Part shown: positions 8,249 to 17,679 of the stretch, in pieces | Numbering within the stretch: the stretch's first letter is position 1 | How the letters are laid out: every line of letters begins with the position of its first letter | Source: Bacteroidota bacterium | GTDB lineage: Bacteria; Bacteroidota; Bacteroidia; Chitinophagales; Saprospiraceae | Length of the DNA stretch: 43,297 nt | NCBI GenBank assembly: GCA_029567325.1 | Contig: JAKQLF010000032.1 | Coordinates: 1-43,297, forward strand | Direction of reading: 5' to 3' | The notes under the pieces: model-generated | Databases searched by the model: none | Told to the model about the DNA's origin: nothing | Seen by the model: the letters and a program-made list of their open reading frames with translations, nothing else | Made by a program: the position numbers and the translations under genes

Positions 8249-9202
8249 ATGCATCCTCATGCTCATTTAGAAGGTAGTAAATTGTTTGAATTTTTAAGGG
8301 ATCATTTTAATCATTTCCCAAGCATTGGTAAGGTAGAATTGCCATCTGAAATCGGAAGCGGGTATATTTACAAAATTGGTTTATTTGAAAAAATGACACT
8401 CTTAATTGTTCAATGTACTCTAAATGAAAATGAAACTGGGTCACGAAACACTGCTCCAGTCAACCAAGAATACCTTTCATTTAGTTTTAGAAATATCTTA
8501 CCAATTCTTGAAAAGTCAGATTTAGCTATATTTCCATATGTTCAATTAAGTTCATCAAATATTGAATTGGATATTTTGCTGCCTGGAGGAATTAAAATCA
8601 ATAATTTAATAATTGGAGTTAAAGTAGAGTATTTAAAAGAACTATTATCACATGGTGCTGGTCATGAGCTGCTTAAAACTATTCTAGAAAATAAACAACC
8701 ATTTTTATATGAAGAACTTATCTCATTAAACATAGTAAATTTAGCAAAGGAAATTTTTGAATTTACAAACTTTGAAATCTTACCTGATTTGTATTATAAA
8801 ATAAAGACAGAAGAATTAATTTATCAATTTTTTGTGACGCTTTTGAGGAGAAAGGAAAGCGATAATTACCCTCTAAATCGCAATGATTTATCGGTATTAT
8901 ATGAGATTAGAAATATTCTTTTAAGTGATTTGACTATTTGTCCTCCCCAAGAGAACTTAGCAAAAGTAGCCAACATGAGTATTAGTAAAATGTCGCGATT
9001 ATTTAAACAGATTTTTGGGTTGAGTATTTACAATTATCACCAAAAAATTCGGATAACTGAAGCTGCTAAATTACTAAGTCAGAAGAAAATGTCTGTTTCT
9101 GAAGTTGGATATGAATTGGGATTTAGTAATTTGAGTCATTTTTCTAGACTATTTGAGCGATATGTAGGTGTGAAACCAAAGAAGTATTCAAAAGAGAGTT
9201 AA
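8249..9202 (+). CDS. AraC family transcriptional regulator
   Basis: The ATG at 8249 (MHPHAHLEG) is preferred over an upstream in-frame TTG at 8198; it gives 317 residues. The C-terminal AraC domain has NLAKVANMSISKMSRLFKQI and a second helix-turn-helix, MSVSEVGYELGFSNLSHFSR, followed by LFERYVGVKPKKY, a very canonical signature. The N-terminal ~200 residues have no recognised domain and include a helical segment before the DNA-binding part. The gene diverges from the TonB receptor/DUF4249 operon across 179 bp, so control of that uptake system is likely; this is inferred from arrangement only. Confidence 0.88.
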   Translation: MHPHAHLEGSKLFEFLRDHFNHFPSIGKVELPSEIGSGYIYKIGLFEKMTLLIVQCTLNENETGSRNTAPVNQEYLSFSFRNILPILEKSDLAIFPYVQLSSSNIELDILLPGGIKINNLIIGVKVEYLKELLSHGAGHELLKTILENKQPFLYEELISLNIVNLAKEIFEFTNFEILPDLYYKIKTEELIYQFFVTLLRRKESDNYPLNRNDLSVLYEIRNILLSDLTICPPQENLAKVANMSISKMSRLFKQIFGLSIYNYHQKIRITEAAKLLSQKKMSVSEVGYELGFSNLSHFSRLFERYVGVKPKKYSKES

Positions 9203-9303
9203 TAACCACCAAAATTTAAACTAGGTTTTCATTTGTTCAATAAATTTAAAATGCCGGATAAAATTTCAAATGGCGACACCGAAAATTTTAAATCTCCGTG
9301 GTA

Positions 9304-9804
9304 TTAATGCGGTAGTTTTTCCCTCAAATATCCATAAACCCAAGTCCCTGCAATCGCACTCAAAAGTGTAACTATTATGATGGTTGCTCCTGTGCCAATT
9401 TGTGCAAAAAGTGGTCCCGGACAAGCACCAGTTATGGCCCAGCCCAAACCAAAGATCAATCCACCATAAATTTGTCCTTTGTTGAATTTTTTATCGTGTA
9501 TTTCAATGGCCTCACCGTATATCGTTTTTACTTCGAATTTCTTGATCAGCCATATTGAAACCATGCCGACCAATACCGCACTGCCGATGATGCCAAACAT
9601 GTGGAAAGATTGCAAACGAAACATTTCTTGAATTCTAAACCAGCTGACTACTTCTGATTTCACAAAGACGATTCCAAACAAAATGCCAACGACCAAATAT
9701 TTGAGATTGTGATACCATTTGTGTTCCAAATGACTTTCATTGACACACATGGCGTCTTGCAAACGAATTTCTAAGTCTTTATCTATTACCGTAATTTGTT
9801 CCAT
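9304..9804 (-). CDS. YeeE/YedE-type sulfur transporter, C-terminal half (DUF6691-like)
   Basis: The 166-residue membrane protein has about four helices and the conserved cysteine motif GWAITGACPGPLFAQIGTG, which matches the second half of YeeE/YedE transporters. In full-length YeeE, conserved cysteines in such GxC motifs pass thiosulfate across the inner membrane. Here the transporter is split in two: this half starts 12 bp after the other half ends, so the two are surely co-expressed and probably assemble. It lies downstream of a persulfide dioxygenase-like gene and a TauE/SafE permease, pointing to sulfur compound traffic. It is convergent with the upstream AraC gene. Confidence 0.82.
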   Translation of the reverse strand: MEQITVIDKDLEIRLQDAMCVNESHLEHKWYHNLKYLVVGILFGIVFVKSEVVSWFRIQEMFRLQSFHMFGIIGSAVLVGMVSIWLIKKFEVKTIYGEAIEIHDKKFNKGQIYGGLIFGLGWAITGACPGPLFAQIGTGATIIIVTLLSAIAGTWVYGYLREKLPH

Positions 9805-9816
9805 GGTTTATAATGA

Positions 9817-10380
9817 TTAAAGTGAAAGAATGGTGGGTAAAATCAGGTTTGCCATGATAAATCCCCCAACCATAAAACTGATGGTGGCGATCAATGACGG
9901 TAGTTGCAAATTGGACAATCCCATGATGGCATGACCACTCGTACAACCTCCAGCATACCTGGTTCCAAATCCAACTAAAAATCCGCCAAATACCATCATC
10001 AAAAAACCACGCAATGTGAAAAGTGATTCCCAATTCATGATATCTTGGGGTACTAAATGGTTGTAATCTGTGATGCCATAAGTAGCCAATTCGGTTGCTA
10101 ATTGTGGATGGATTTCAACAGGATTTGGATTTGCCAAAAGATTGAAAGCGACTATTCCACCCAAAAAAATCCCGAATACAAAAAACAAATTCCAAACTTC
10201 TTTTTTCCAGTCGTATTTGAAAAATGGTATGTTGGCTGGCATACACGATGCACAAATGTGCCGAAGGGATGAACTGATGCCAAATGATTTGTTTCCAATG
10301 ATCAAAAAAGCCGGTACTGTCAAGCCAATAAGTGGGCCCGCTACATACCAAGGCCATGGTTCCTTTATAATTTCTAACAT
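9817..10380 (-). CDS. YeeE/YedE-type sulfur transporter, N-terminal half
   Basis: The 187-residue protein has about five membrane helices and the YeeE/YedE signature GFGTRYAGGCTSGHAIMG, with the conserved cysteine used for thiosulfate (or sulfur-atom) relay. It corresponds to the first half of a full-length transporter; the second half follows after 12 bp. An LFFVFGIFLGGIVAFNLL helix and a periplasmic loop (NPNPVEIHPQLATELATYGI) separate the N-terminal helices from the signature. The ATG start at 10380 is clear. Split pairs of this kind are common near MBL-fold/rhodanese genes in Bacteroidota and Proteobacteria. The likely role is import of sulfur for persulfide metabolism, or release of it. 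Confidence 0.85.
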   Translation of the reverse strand: MLEIIKEPWPWYVAGPLIGLTVPAFLIIGNKSFGISSSLRHICASCMPANIPFFKYDWKKEVWNLFFVFGIFLGGIVAFNLLANPNPVEIHPQLATELATYGITDYNHLVPQDIMNWESLFTLRGFLMMVFGGFLVGFGTRYAGGCTSGHAIMGLSNLQLPSLIATISFMVGGFIMANLILPTILSL

Positions 10381-10691
10381 TTTTCTACTTTAAGTAATAT
10401 GAAATTGCATTCTGGAGGACACACTATCGATGATACTCCCAGAAAGCTTTGATACTGATTTTCTACAATGGCAGAAAACCCAAAATTCAGTTGATTTTAA
10501 GTTTGGTTTTCATAAAGGTCCAAAACTTTTTGAAAACTTTGGGTCTTAATTGAGGTAAATATTATGAAGTTTTTCCTGTTTATTCATCAGCTAAAATATG
10601 CAACATCCAATCAATAATTGCCCAGAATAATCATTGCTGACTACTTCCCATTAGAGTCAAATGAAACAGGAAAAACCTCAATTTTGCTCAT
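10381..10691. other. Gene-free stretch with a long-range 13-bp inverted repeat
   Basis: No convincing coding sequence lies here. GTTTTTCCTGTTT at 10569-10581 and its exact complement AAACAGGAAAAAC at 10664-10676 form an inverted repeat across about 82 nt, just downstream of the MBL/rhodanese gene. It could act in transcript 3'-end structure. The rest is AT-rich with no clear promoter. Confidence 0.45.
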
Positions 10692-12110
10692 TTATGCAAA
10701 AGAACAAGATGCTTCTTTACCAGCAATAGTTTTACCTCCAGTCGCATTCCATTCCTTCATTCCACCTGAAAAGTTCTTTACATTGTCAAAACCGTTTCTG
10801 GCTAGAACAGAATAAGCCACCGCAGATCGATCTCCTGACTGGCAATGAATCACCACTTGTTTGTCCTTGCTGATTTTGTCCAAATTATCTTGGATGGTTC
10901 CTACAAAAACATTTTCAGCACAGTCTATGTGACCAGCTTCATATTCCGAAGCTCCTCTCACATCAATGATTTGTACGTCTGGTTTGTCCAAATAAGTTTT
11001 AAACTCATCTATTGAGATCACATCCGCTTTTTGTAATTCAACATCATAGGCATTCACATCAGAAATATATCCCAAAATATGATCTAAGCCAATGCGCATC
11101 AGTTTTCTAGTCAATCCTTCTATTTGATCGTCATTGCAAACCAAAATAAATGATTCCTGATAATTGAGCATCCAGCCCGCCCATGTTGAGAAAGAGTTAT
11201 TGCCTTGTATGTTTAAACTGCCTGGTATAAATCCATTGGCAAAATCCACCTTATTTCTGGCATCAATGATTTTTGTTCCTTTATCGTAAGCTGCCTGAAA
11301 CTCTTGCTTGGTTAATTTAGCATGTTGAGGTACACTTGTCAATAATGGACGATCCACCTTGTTTAAGTGTTTCATCATGGCAAAATACTTTGGCGGTTCT
11401 GGTTGATCAGTCAGAAGTTTATCAATGAAACTTGCTTCATCCTCCTCATAGTCAAATGCCCAGTTGCGAATTTTTTCGTAACCAACGGTTGTGCTAGGCA
11501 CAGAACCCAAAGCCTTACCACAAGCAGAACCAGCGCCATGACCCGGCCAAGTCTGAACGTAGTCAGGGAGTGCAGCAAATTTTTTCAAAGACTGGAACAT
11601 ATCTTTTGCACCGGCTTCTTTGGTGCCTTCAATACCTGCAGCTTTTTCCAATAAATCTGGACGACCTATGTCACCTACAAAGACAAAATCTCCTGTAAAA
11701 ACCATGATTGGCTTGTCTGTTGCCGGATGGTCAGTGAGCAAAAAGCTGATGCTTTCAGGTGTGTGACCAGGAGTGTGCAACACTTCGAAAGTCAAATTAC
11801 CCAATTTTATGACATCTCCATTTTTCAAACCATGATGTGGAAATTGATATTGCCAATCTGCGCCACCTTCGTCGGAAAGATACAGTTCTGCACCAGTCAG
11901 TGCTGCCAACTCACGTGAACCACAAAGAAAATCTGCGTGAATATGTGTTTCTGCTATGTGGGTAATGCGAAGATTATTTTGTTTGGCAATTTCCAAATAC
12001 ACATCCACATCTCTTTGAGGATCAATAACCATTGCTATCCCAGCCGCTTGGCAGCCTATCAAATAACTCCCTTGAGCTAAACTTTTGTCATAAACATGTT
12101 GAAAGAACAT
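10692..12110 (-). CDS. MBL-fold metallohydrolase with two rhodanese domains (persulfide dioxygenase-like)
   Basis: The 472-residue cytoplasmic protein has an N-terminal ETHE1-like metallo-beta-lactamase domain (about 1-240) with metal ligands in THIHAD (His56, His58, Asp60), HTPGHTPES, GDFVFVGDIGRPD and WPGHGAGSACG. ETHE1-type enzymes oxidise glutathione or other low-molecular-weight persulfides to sulfite using Fe(II). Two rhodanese domains follow. The first (about 265-355) has VCND where the catalytic Cys loop should be and is probably inactive; the second (about 375-465) has an intact HCQSGDRS loop. The protein could transfer and oxidise sulfane sulfur in one chain. It lies between TauE/SafE and YeeE-type transporters, a sulfur detoxification or assimilation module. 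Confidence 0.9.
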   Translation of the reverse strand: MFFQHVYDKSLAQGSYLIGCQAAGIAMVIDPQRDVDVYLEIAKQNNLRITHIAETHIHADFLCGSRELAALTGAELYLSDEGGADWQYQFPHHGLKNGDVIKLGNLTFEVLHTPGHTPESISFLLTDHPATDKPIMVFTGDFVFVGDIGRPDLLEKAAGIEGTKEAGAKDMFQSLKKFAALPDYVQTWPGHGAGSACGKALGSVPSTTVGYEKIRNWAFDYEEDEASFIDKLLTDQPEPPKYFAMMKHLNKVDRPLLTSVPQHAKLTKQEFQAAYDKGTKIIDARNKVDFANGFIPGSLNIQGNNSFSTWAGWMLNYQESFILVCNDDQIEGLTRKLMRIGLDHILGYISDVNAYDVELQKADVISIDEFKTYLDKPDVQIIDVRGASEYEAGHIDCAENVFVGTIQDNLDKISKDKQVVIHCQSGDRSAVAYSVLARNGFDNVKNFSGGMKEWNATGGKTIAGKEASCSFA

Positions 12111-12227
12111 TCATTTTACTTTTATCTGTTTCTAATAATTTCCTTAACCTATACTATAAATTCTTAAATAGAATCCTTTTAATTATTGTTTTGTTCAGTT
12201 TTTTTTGCGGTTTACTTTCTTAAATAT

Positions 12228-13025
12228 TTACCTGAGCATGGTTTCTTTCACAATGATGTAAATACCCATGATCATCACAAACCATCCGAAAGTAGGCTTC
12301 AATTTTTCTCCGTTGATTCTTTTTGATAGCCCCATTCCAATAAATATTCCTACAACGGCAAAGCTTGTAACTTTTAGTAAAAATAGCCAATCAATGACCG
12401 TTTCACCGCTTTCTCCTATGAATCCAATCAACGATTTTGCTGCGATGATGACCAAAGAAGTGCCAATCGCTTCCTTCATCGGTAATTTACTCAACAAAAC
12501 CAAAGCTGGAATGATGAGAAAGCCACCACCTGCTCCCACAAGTCCTGTGAGTACGCCAACGACTGAACCTTCCAATATAATTAATGGATAATTAAATTCT
12601 TGTTTTTGAGGTATTTCATCAACCAACTCTTCAGTCTTTTTGATCATGCTGATGGATGCAAAAATCATCAAAACAGCAAAAATCAACATCAATAAAATAC
12701 TTTTAGTCACAGCAAAATCGCCCAAACTAAAAAGCTCGTTTGGAATGGCCGGAAGAATGAAAACCCTTGTGAGGAAAACTGCAATGATCGATGGAATGCC
12801 AAAAACGATGGCTGTTTTCATGTTTACCAACCCTTTTTGGAAATATGAAATAGAACCCACAACGCTAGTCGTACCAACTATAAAAAGGGAATACGCCGTC
12901 GCTAGAACTGCATCCACGCTGAATAAATAAACCAGTGCAGGTACGGTGAGAATACTGCCACCACCCCCTATTACTCCTAAAGCAATACCTATAAATATCG
13001 AAGCTGTATAGCCCGCTACATCCAT
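12228..13025 (-). CDS. TauE/SafE family sulfite/organosulfonate permease
   Basis: The 265-residue integral membrane protein has about eight helices and the two internal repeats of TauE/SafE (DUF81): GIALGVIGGGGSILTVPALV near the N-terminus and GSVVGVLTGLVGAGGGFLIIPALVLL in the middle. These permeases are thought to export sulfite or sulfoacetate-like anions. Placed upstream of the persulfide dioxygenase-like gene, it may export the sulfite that enzyme makes; that is inference. It is the first gene of the minus-strand sulfur cluster, 117 bp ahead of the MBL/rhodanese gene. The ATG start leaves the first glycine-rich motif intact. Confidence 0.9.
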   Translation of the reverse strand: MDVAGYTASIFIGIALGVIGGGGSILTVPALVYLFSVDAVLATAYSLFIVGTTSVVGSISYFQKGLVNMKTAIVFGIPSIIAVFLTRVFILPAIPNELFSLGDFAVTKSILLMLIFAVLMIFASISMIKKTEELVDEIPQKQEFNYPLIILEGSVVGVLTGLVGAGGGFLIIPALVLLSKLPMKEAIGTSLVIIAAKSLIGFIGESGETVIDWLFLLKVTSFAVVGIFIGMGLSKRINGEKLKPTFGWFVMIMGIYIIVKETMLR

Positions 13026-13186
13026 TGTTTATAAATTGATAGTGCAAAAATGCACTTACTCAAAAATGTAGTCGGCTACTTTTGTTACACAAGGATGTTT
13101 TATATTTCTTTATTGGACTCACGGGGTGATAAAAGAGTAAAAATTCATGCTATATGAACGAAACTTCGGAAGAAAAAAGATGAAAG

Positions 13187-13228
13187 ATGTGAAATGTGAA
13201 ATGTGAAATGTGAAATGTGAGATGTGAG
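13187..13228. repeat. Tandem ATGTGAA heptamer, six units
   Basis: Four exact ATGTGAA units are followed by two ATGTGAG units in the gap between the CHAT gene end and the TauE gene start. It is a simple microsatellite, possibly length-variable. No function can be assigned. Confidence 0.7.
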
Positions 13229-13302
13229 ATGGACTTATCGTCTTCTCTCTTCTTTAAAAAAATGTAAAATTACATCTGAGCCATTGAATAACAGAAATTC
13301 AC

Positions 13303-16089
13303 TCATTTAACTGTGGACCGACGATTTTTCATTAAGTTGAGAACTATCAAAAGGATTATGAAAGCAATGATACATGAGTATAAAAATGGTCTCAAAAGAT
13401 GGCTCTTTTCGTGGATCTCCAGATTTGAAATTAAAATAAAGTTGGCCCAATAATAAGGATGTCTCAATTGTGGAGTCGAATTTTTGAGGTATGCTCTTTT
13501 TGCAAAACTAAGGGCATCATTTGCATCACCTGATTCCTTAAATTGCTCCATAAAACCTGGCACCAATTGTAGGGCAGCTTGCTCGGTAGCCGACCAAATC
13601 GATGACAAAACATTATCTGTTCCTGCTATCAAAAAAGCGCGAGACATACCATCGATTCCTTCCCCCTCATAATATTTACCGTCTGCGGTATAACAAGAGC
13701 TCAAAACCACCAATTCTGTATTCAAGGGTTTTTGGTGTAACTCAAATGCACGAAAGACACATTGAGAATCCCTGTCATCAAAGATGAGCGCAGAGTTTGC
13801 TCCGTTGGTGTAGTTTGCAATGCCATGTAATGAAAAATATAAAATTCTTGCATCAAAAGCCGAGTTACGGAACAAGGATGCTTTTGCTTCCTTTCCAAAA
13901 AATAATTGTGATTGGTATCCACCTGAGGCACTTTTCAATTCTCTTTCAGAAGTAGAGAAATTACTTAATTTTACTGAAGAGCCATATACATTTTCCAAAT
14001 TTTTATTGAGGTCTGGTGAATAATTGGTAGCAAATCCTATAAATTCCTCACTGTAATCATCAGGAGCTTTTGAGATTTTAAATGCTGCATTTGTGGCATA
14101 TTTAATTTTAAAGACCTCTGCAAAAAACTGTTTATCTTCATTCATCAAAGCTTCAATTGGCAAGCCATATAATTTTCCATCAGGAATGAATATAAGCTCT
14201 TCAATATCCAGATTTTGGTTGCCCATGATTTGATCTCCAAGGTAACGAGCCTGAATTTCATCGTATTTTTGTTGAGGGTCTTTCAAGAGGCCTTTTATAG
14301 CTTGTACACTTTTCGCAAATTGTGGATCTTTGATCATCCTGTGTTGAAGTCCTCGTTTTTTGCTGATTTCAAAAATGATGAAACCATAAGGCATTTCTTT
14401 GGCTTCCAGCAATAATTCCCGCTCATTTAAATGATTAAGGATTCCCGACAAATCATCTACTGTCGTCACTTCTGTTGATGCTGAATCCGGTTGAACCAGT
14501 TGTAATTGGGATTGTATCAATGCAAATTGTTCTGAAGAAGCGTTGTCCCACCCCTTATCCAAACTCTGGGATTGGAGTCTGGTAAGTTCACTAGAAAGTT
14601 CCAAATACTTTTGATACAAAGAATCATTCAAATGAAGGCCTTTTCCAGAATAAGTTTGCAAAACCCTTGCTTTAGATTTTGAAGAAATTGTAAAAGCGCG
14701 CTCGATCCATTTTTTATCTCTTGTAATACTTTGAAGCTTTACACAAGCGTCTACAGGAATATGGGTATAAGTTTTATTCAGTTCCAAAATGGATAATTTG
14801 GATTGATCCATCATCACATCATTCAATGCTTTGCCTATGAGAGAATCGGCTGTGCCAAACGTATGAATGCATTTAATATAATTATTTTTAGCTTCTGTTT
14901 TCTCTCCCAAAGCGTGATAAACCCTGCCTTTGAGAATCAGTTGCCTGATCAAATGGACAGGGTGCAGAAACTTTTGATCTTTAACAATGGGATTATACAT
15001 CGAATCAAGTCTGTACCCCAATGCAGCATTTGTTATAGCTTCGTTGATAAACTGCAAAGCCTTCTGTTCATTTCCTGCAGCCAATTCAATTTCTGAAAAA
15101 TTTTCTAATGAAAAGGACTTCGCGAGATTTACTTCTATGATTTCTTCATTATCTGTCCTCAACTGGTATGCCAACTCATTTTCCAACCTGCTTTTACTAA
15201 ATTCTTTTGTCGTAAAATACAACACACCCAAAATTTCATGTGCATTTGACCTTAAACCATATTCTTCTTCGGGCAATAAGTCTTGCGCTTTTTTGACGTA
15301 TGACTCGACCTCATTGTATTGTTTTTGGTGCAGCAAAACTTCGGCTGCGTTCAAAAAATAGATTGCTACAGAAATAGGATCGTCTATTAATGAAGTTTTG
15401 ATGTATTTATTTTCAATAAGCAATGATTGAACATGAGCTTCTTCGTGATTTGCAAACTTCAAATAGAGGCCCAGTAAATCAATGTGTGCATAAAACGCAT
15501 CGTAATCGTCTAAATAATCACTTTTTCTGATCGCTTCTTGCAAAAATGATTCTGCCTTCATAAAATCTCGCAACTCAGAATAATAATTGCCAATTCCTTG
15601 ATACTTCAAAGCTTTCTGGTCTTCGGGATAAGCAGGTAATCTCTGTATTCTGATAAGAGCAGTATCCAGATAGGTCTTGCCTTTGCTGATGGTATTGGTA
15701 TACTGGTAAGCAATACCAATATTATAGTACAAATTGATGATATCTTCCTCTTTGTTTTCAGGACATTTCTCCAGATAGGTTCGCAAAGCTTTTTCAAAAA
15801 ACTCAATTGCCTTTACTTCCTCATTTACTGCATAATAAGCTTTACCAATCACATGGTAAACACCACCTCTTTCCTGACAAGAAGCATTGGACAATCGGGA
15901 ATTGAATAATGGATTGATCGCCAATTGTATGATCGAATCATAATTTTCATTGGCATACAAATGACTGTAATACTCTTTTATATGATTGGTGATTGCATTT
16001 TTAAATTCCTTTTGTGAAAATAGGTGAATGCAACAGAACAAAATCCCTGAAATGAAAAAAAGAAATACAAATAAACCTTTGCTACTCAA
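13303..16089 (-). CDS. Exported TPR-CHAT (caspase-like) membrane-anchored protein
   Basis: The 928-residue protein has an N-terminal hydrophobic segment (GLFVFLFFISGILFCCIHLF), then roughly 400 residues of TPR-like helices, a linker, and a C-terminal CHAT peptidase domain (about 600-895) with the His of YFSLHG (His755) and the Cys of LSSCYTADG (Cys799), the caspase-type dyad. A C-terminal membrane helix (about 903-920) is followed by a basic tail (KNRRSTVK), so CHAT probably faces the periplasm. The only start fitting the frame is a TTG at 16089, eight nt inside the end of the S8 protease gene, implying translational coupling. Known CHAT proteases (separase-like, Craspase TPR-CHAT, gasdermin-cleaving) cut protein targets; the target here is unknown. 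Confidence 0.85.
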   Translation of the reverse strand: MSSKGLFVFLFFISGILFCCIHLFSQKEFKNAITNHIKEYYSHLYANENYDSIIQLAINPLFNSRLSNASCQERGGVYHVIGKAYYAVNEEVKAIEFFEKALRTYLEKCPENKEEDIINLYYNIGIAYQYTNTISKGKTYLDTALIRIQRLPAYPEDQKALKYQGIGNYYSELRDFMKAESFLQEAIRKSDYLDDYDAFYAHIDLLGLYLKFANHEEAHVQSLLIENKYIKTSLIDDPISVAIYFLNAAEVLLHQKQYNEVESYVKKAQDLLPEEEYGLRSNAHEILGVLYFTTKEFSKSRLENELAYQLRTDNEEIIEVNLAKSFSLENFSEIELAAGNEQKALQFINEAITNAALGYRLDSMYNPIVKDQKFLHPVHLIRQLILKGRVYHALGEKTEAKNNYIKCIHTFGTADSLIGKALNDVMMDQSKLSILELNKTYTHIPVDACVKLQSITRDKKWIERAFTISSKSKARVLQTYSGKGLHLNDSLYQKYLELSSELTRLQSQSLDKGWDNASSEQFALIQSQLQLVQPDSASTEVTTVDDLSGILNHLNERELLLEAKEMPYGFIIFEISKKRGLQHRMIKDPQFAKSVQAIKGLLKDPQQKYDEIQARYLGDQIMGNQNLDIEELIFIPDGKLYGLPIEALMNEDKQFFAEVFKIKYATNAAFKISKAPDDYSEEFIGFATNYSPDLNKNLENVYGSSVKLSNFSTSERELKSASGGYQSQLFFGKEAKASLFRNSAFDARILYFSLHGIANYTNGANSALIFDDRDSQCVFRAFELHQKPLNTELVVLSSCYTADGKYYEGEGIDGMSRAFLIAGTDNVLSSIWSATEQAALQLVPGFMEQFKESGDANDALSFAKRAYLKNSTPQLRHPYYWANFILISNLEIHEKSHLLRPFLYSCIIAFIILLIVLNLMKNRRSTVK

Positions 16090-17647
16090 ACTTTATCAAA
16101 TTTTTTACGATAAAGTTACCATGATTTATTAAAGTTGGTGCAAGCTTTGGTACATTAATTAATCTCAGGTCGCCTCCCTCAAGATTACCCGAGTGACCTA
16201 TGATGAATAGCCCCTCGTTTCCGACATTAATCACTGTAGGTGTAAATGGATTTCCATCAATGCGCATATCCCCATCGACCAACAAAGGCTTTGAAAATGG
16301 ACCAAGTGCTGATCCATTCAATGCAAATGAAAACTCAATGCGGTCATGACCACAAGCTTTAGTAAGTGCATACCTTAGGGACCCAGGTGCGTAGTCGCCT
16401 GTGTTTGTAACTGTATAAGTTTGGTTGAGATTGGCAACTTTACTTACAGCTCCATTGATGTTGGCTTTACCACCAGAAATGCATTTATTTTGAAGTACAA
16501 AAAGAGAATCTACGCCAGAAAGCAAACCGCATTTGGTGACAGAAATATCTTCATTGGCGTTTATTTTGGTTTTAACCAAAGCGGCCATCGCACTGATGAT
16601 TGCGGTAGCTTGAGAAGTGCCTGAAGCATAGTCAATTCCAGTTGTGGTTAAATCGGGACCAGGTATATCTTCCCCCAATATTGCAATATCCATATTCAAG
16701 CCTCCATAGTTTGAAAAATTCGCAATAGCGTCTGAGCAACTCAATGCGCCAACGGACACAATATTGGTACTTCCAAAAGAAGCTGGCAATGCTGTCTCAT
16801 TCAGATTGTCTATATCCATATTGTTGTTGCCTGCCGCAGCCACCACCAAGACGTCTTTGGATTTTGCATAATCAATTGCAACTTTTAGAGGGTAGAACCG
16901 CTTTTTATCCAAGGTATCTGGAATTCCAAAACTCATATTGACAATGTTTGCATCATTTCCTGTTGCGTCCAGCAATGCTTTGACAATGTTGCTGAGTTTT
17001 CCCTTCCCATCTGCATCATGGGTTTTCTGTATGATGAATTGAATATTATTTCCTGATGTTGAAACCCCATGAGTGATGCTGTGTATTATACCAGCTATGT
17101 GACTTCCATGACCATGCTCATCATCCGGGCTTAGGTCATTATTTACATAATCGTAACCTGTGTAAGACGTAAGATTATAATTTAATGTGGGAGTTGAGTT
17201 ATTTTGGATATTGGGCTTGATGCCAGTATCTAGAATAGCTATTTTCACTAGATTATTTCCCTGACTTACTGAATAATCCAAAGGATCGAAGCAAGTATTT
17301 ACCACAGTACCAGGCTGGTCAGCCAATACTGTAAAATAATCAAGCCCAGCTTCTTGTACTTGAGTTTTTTTTCTCGATTGTCTGATGATCGTGTTGATAT
17401 CTGTCACTTGAGTCCCATCACCTGTTGTGAATGGATAATTATTGACGCTCCATAAAGCTAGCCCAGAAGAAGAATGATACCAAATTTGTGTCGAATTCTG
17501 ATCCAGTAAATATGCGGTAATGGTATCTAAAGGAATATCGGCTTTTAAATGGACAAAATATTCAATTTCTGAAGTATCACTGGCCTGTCCAATCAATAAG
17601 CTTGATTGAAACATACAAATCATCATCAGCTTCCACATTGCGCGCAT
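16082..17647 (-). CDS. Secreted S8 subtilisin-like serine protease
   Basis: The 521-residue protein has a signal peptide (about 1-21), a prodomain-like region to about 125, and a peptidase S8 domain with an intact triad: Asp140 in AILDTGIKP, His180 in HGHGSHIAG, Ser345 in SGTSQATAI, plus the oxyanion Asn274 in AAAGNNN. The C-terminal ~110 residues begin TVTNTGDYAPGSLRYAL, the opening of the beta-helix-type domain common in Bacteroidota surface proteins. The gene heads a two-gene unit with the CHAT protein, which overlaps its last eight nt. A TGTCACACTTT box lies 33 nt upstream. It may mature or activate the CHAT protein, or the reverse; this is inference. Confidence 0.9.
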   Translation of the reverse strand: MRAMWKLMMICMFQSSLLIGQASDTSEIEYFVHLKADIPLDTITAYLLDQNSTQIWYHSSSGLALWSVNNYPFTTGDGTQVTDINTIIRQSRKKTQVQEAGLDYFTVLADQPGTVVNTCFDPLDYSVSQGNNLVKIAILDTGIKPNIQNNSTPTLNYNLTSYTGYDYVNNDLSPDDEHGHGSHIAGIIHSITHGVSTSGNNIQFIIQKTHDADGKGKLSNIVKALLDATGNDANIVNMSFGIPDTLDKKRFYPLKVAIDYAKSKDVLVVAAAGNNNMDIDNLNETALPASFGSTNIVSVGALSCSDAIANFSNYGGLNMDIAILGEDIPGPDLTTTGIDYASGTSQATAIISAMAALVKTKINANEDISVTKCGLLSGVDSLFVLQNKCISGGKANINGAVSKVANLNQTYTVTNTGDYAPGSLRYALTKACGHDRIEFSFALNGSALGPFSKPLLVDGDMRIDGNPFTPTVINVGNEGLFIIGHSGNLEGGDLRLINVPKLAPTLINHGNFIVKNLIKFE

Positions 17648-17679
17648 CGAAAACCTTTTTTATAGAAGGAAATTTTTTA

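Noticed and set aside
9779-10033. 84-residue minus-strand frame inside the first YeeE half
   Set aside because: Shadow of the YeeE gene, whose conserved GGCTSGH motif lies in the other frame.
11367-11654. 95-residue plus-strand frame opposite the MBL/rhodanese gene
   Set aside because: It is antisense to a well-supported enzyme with all metal ligands and shows no protein-family character.
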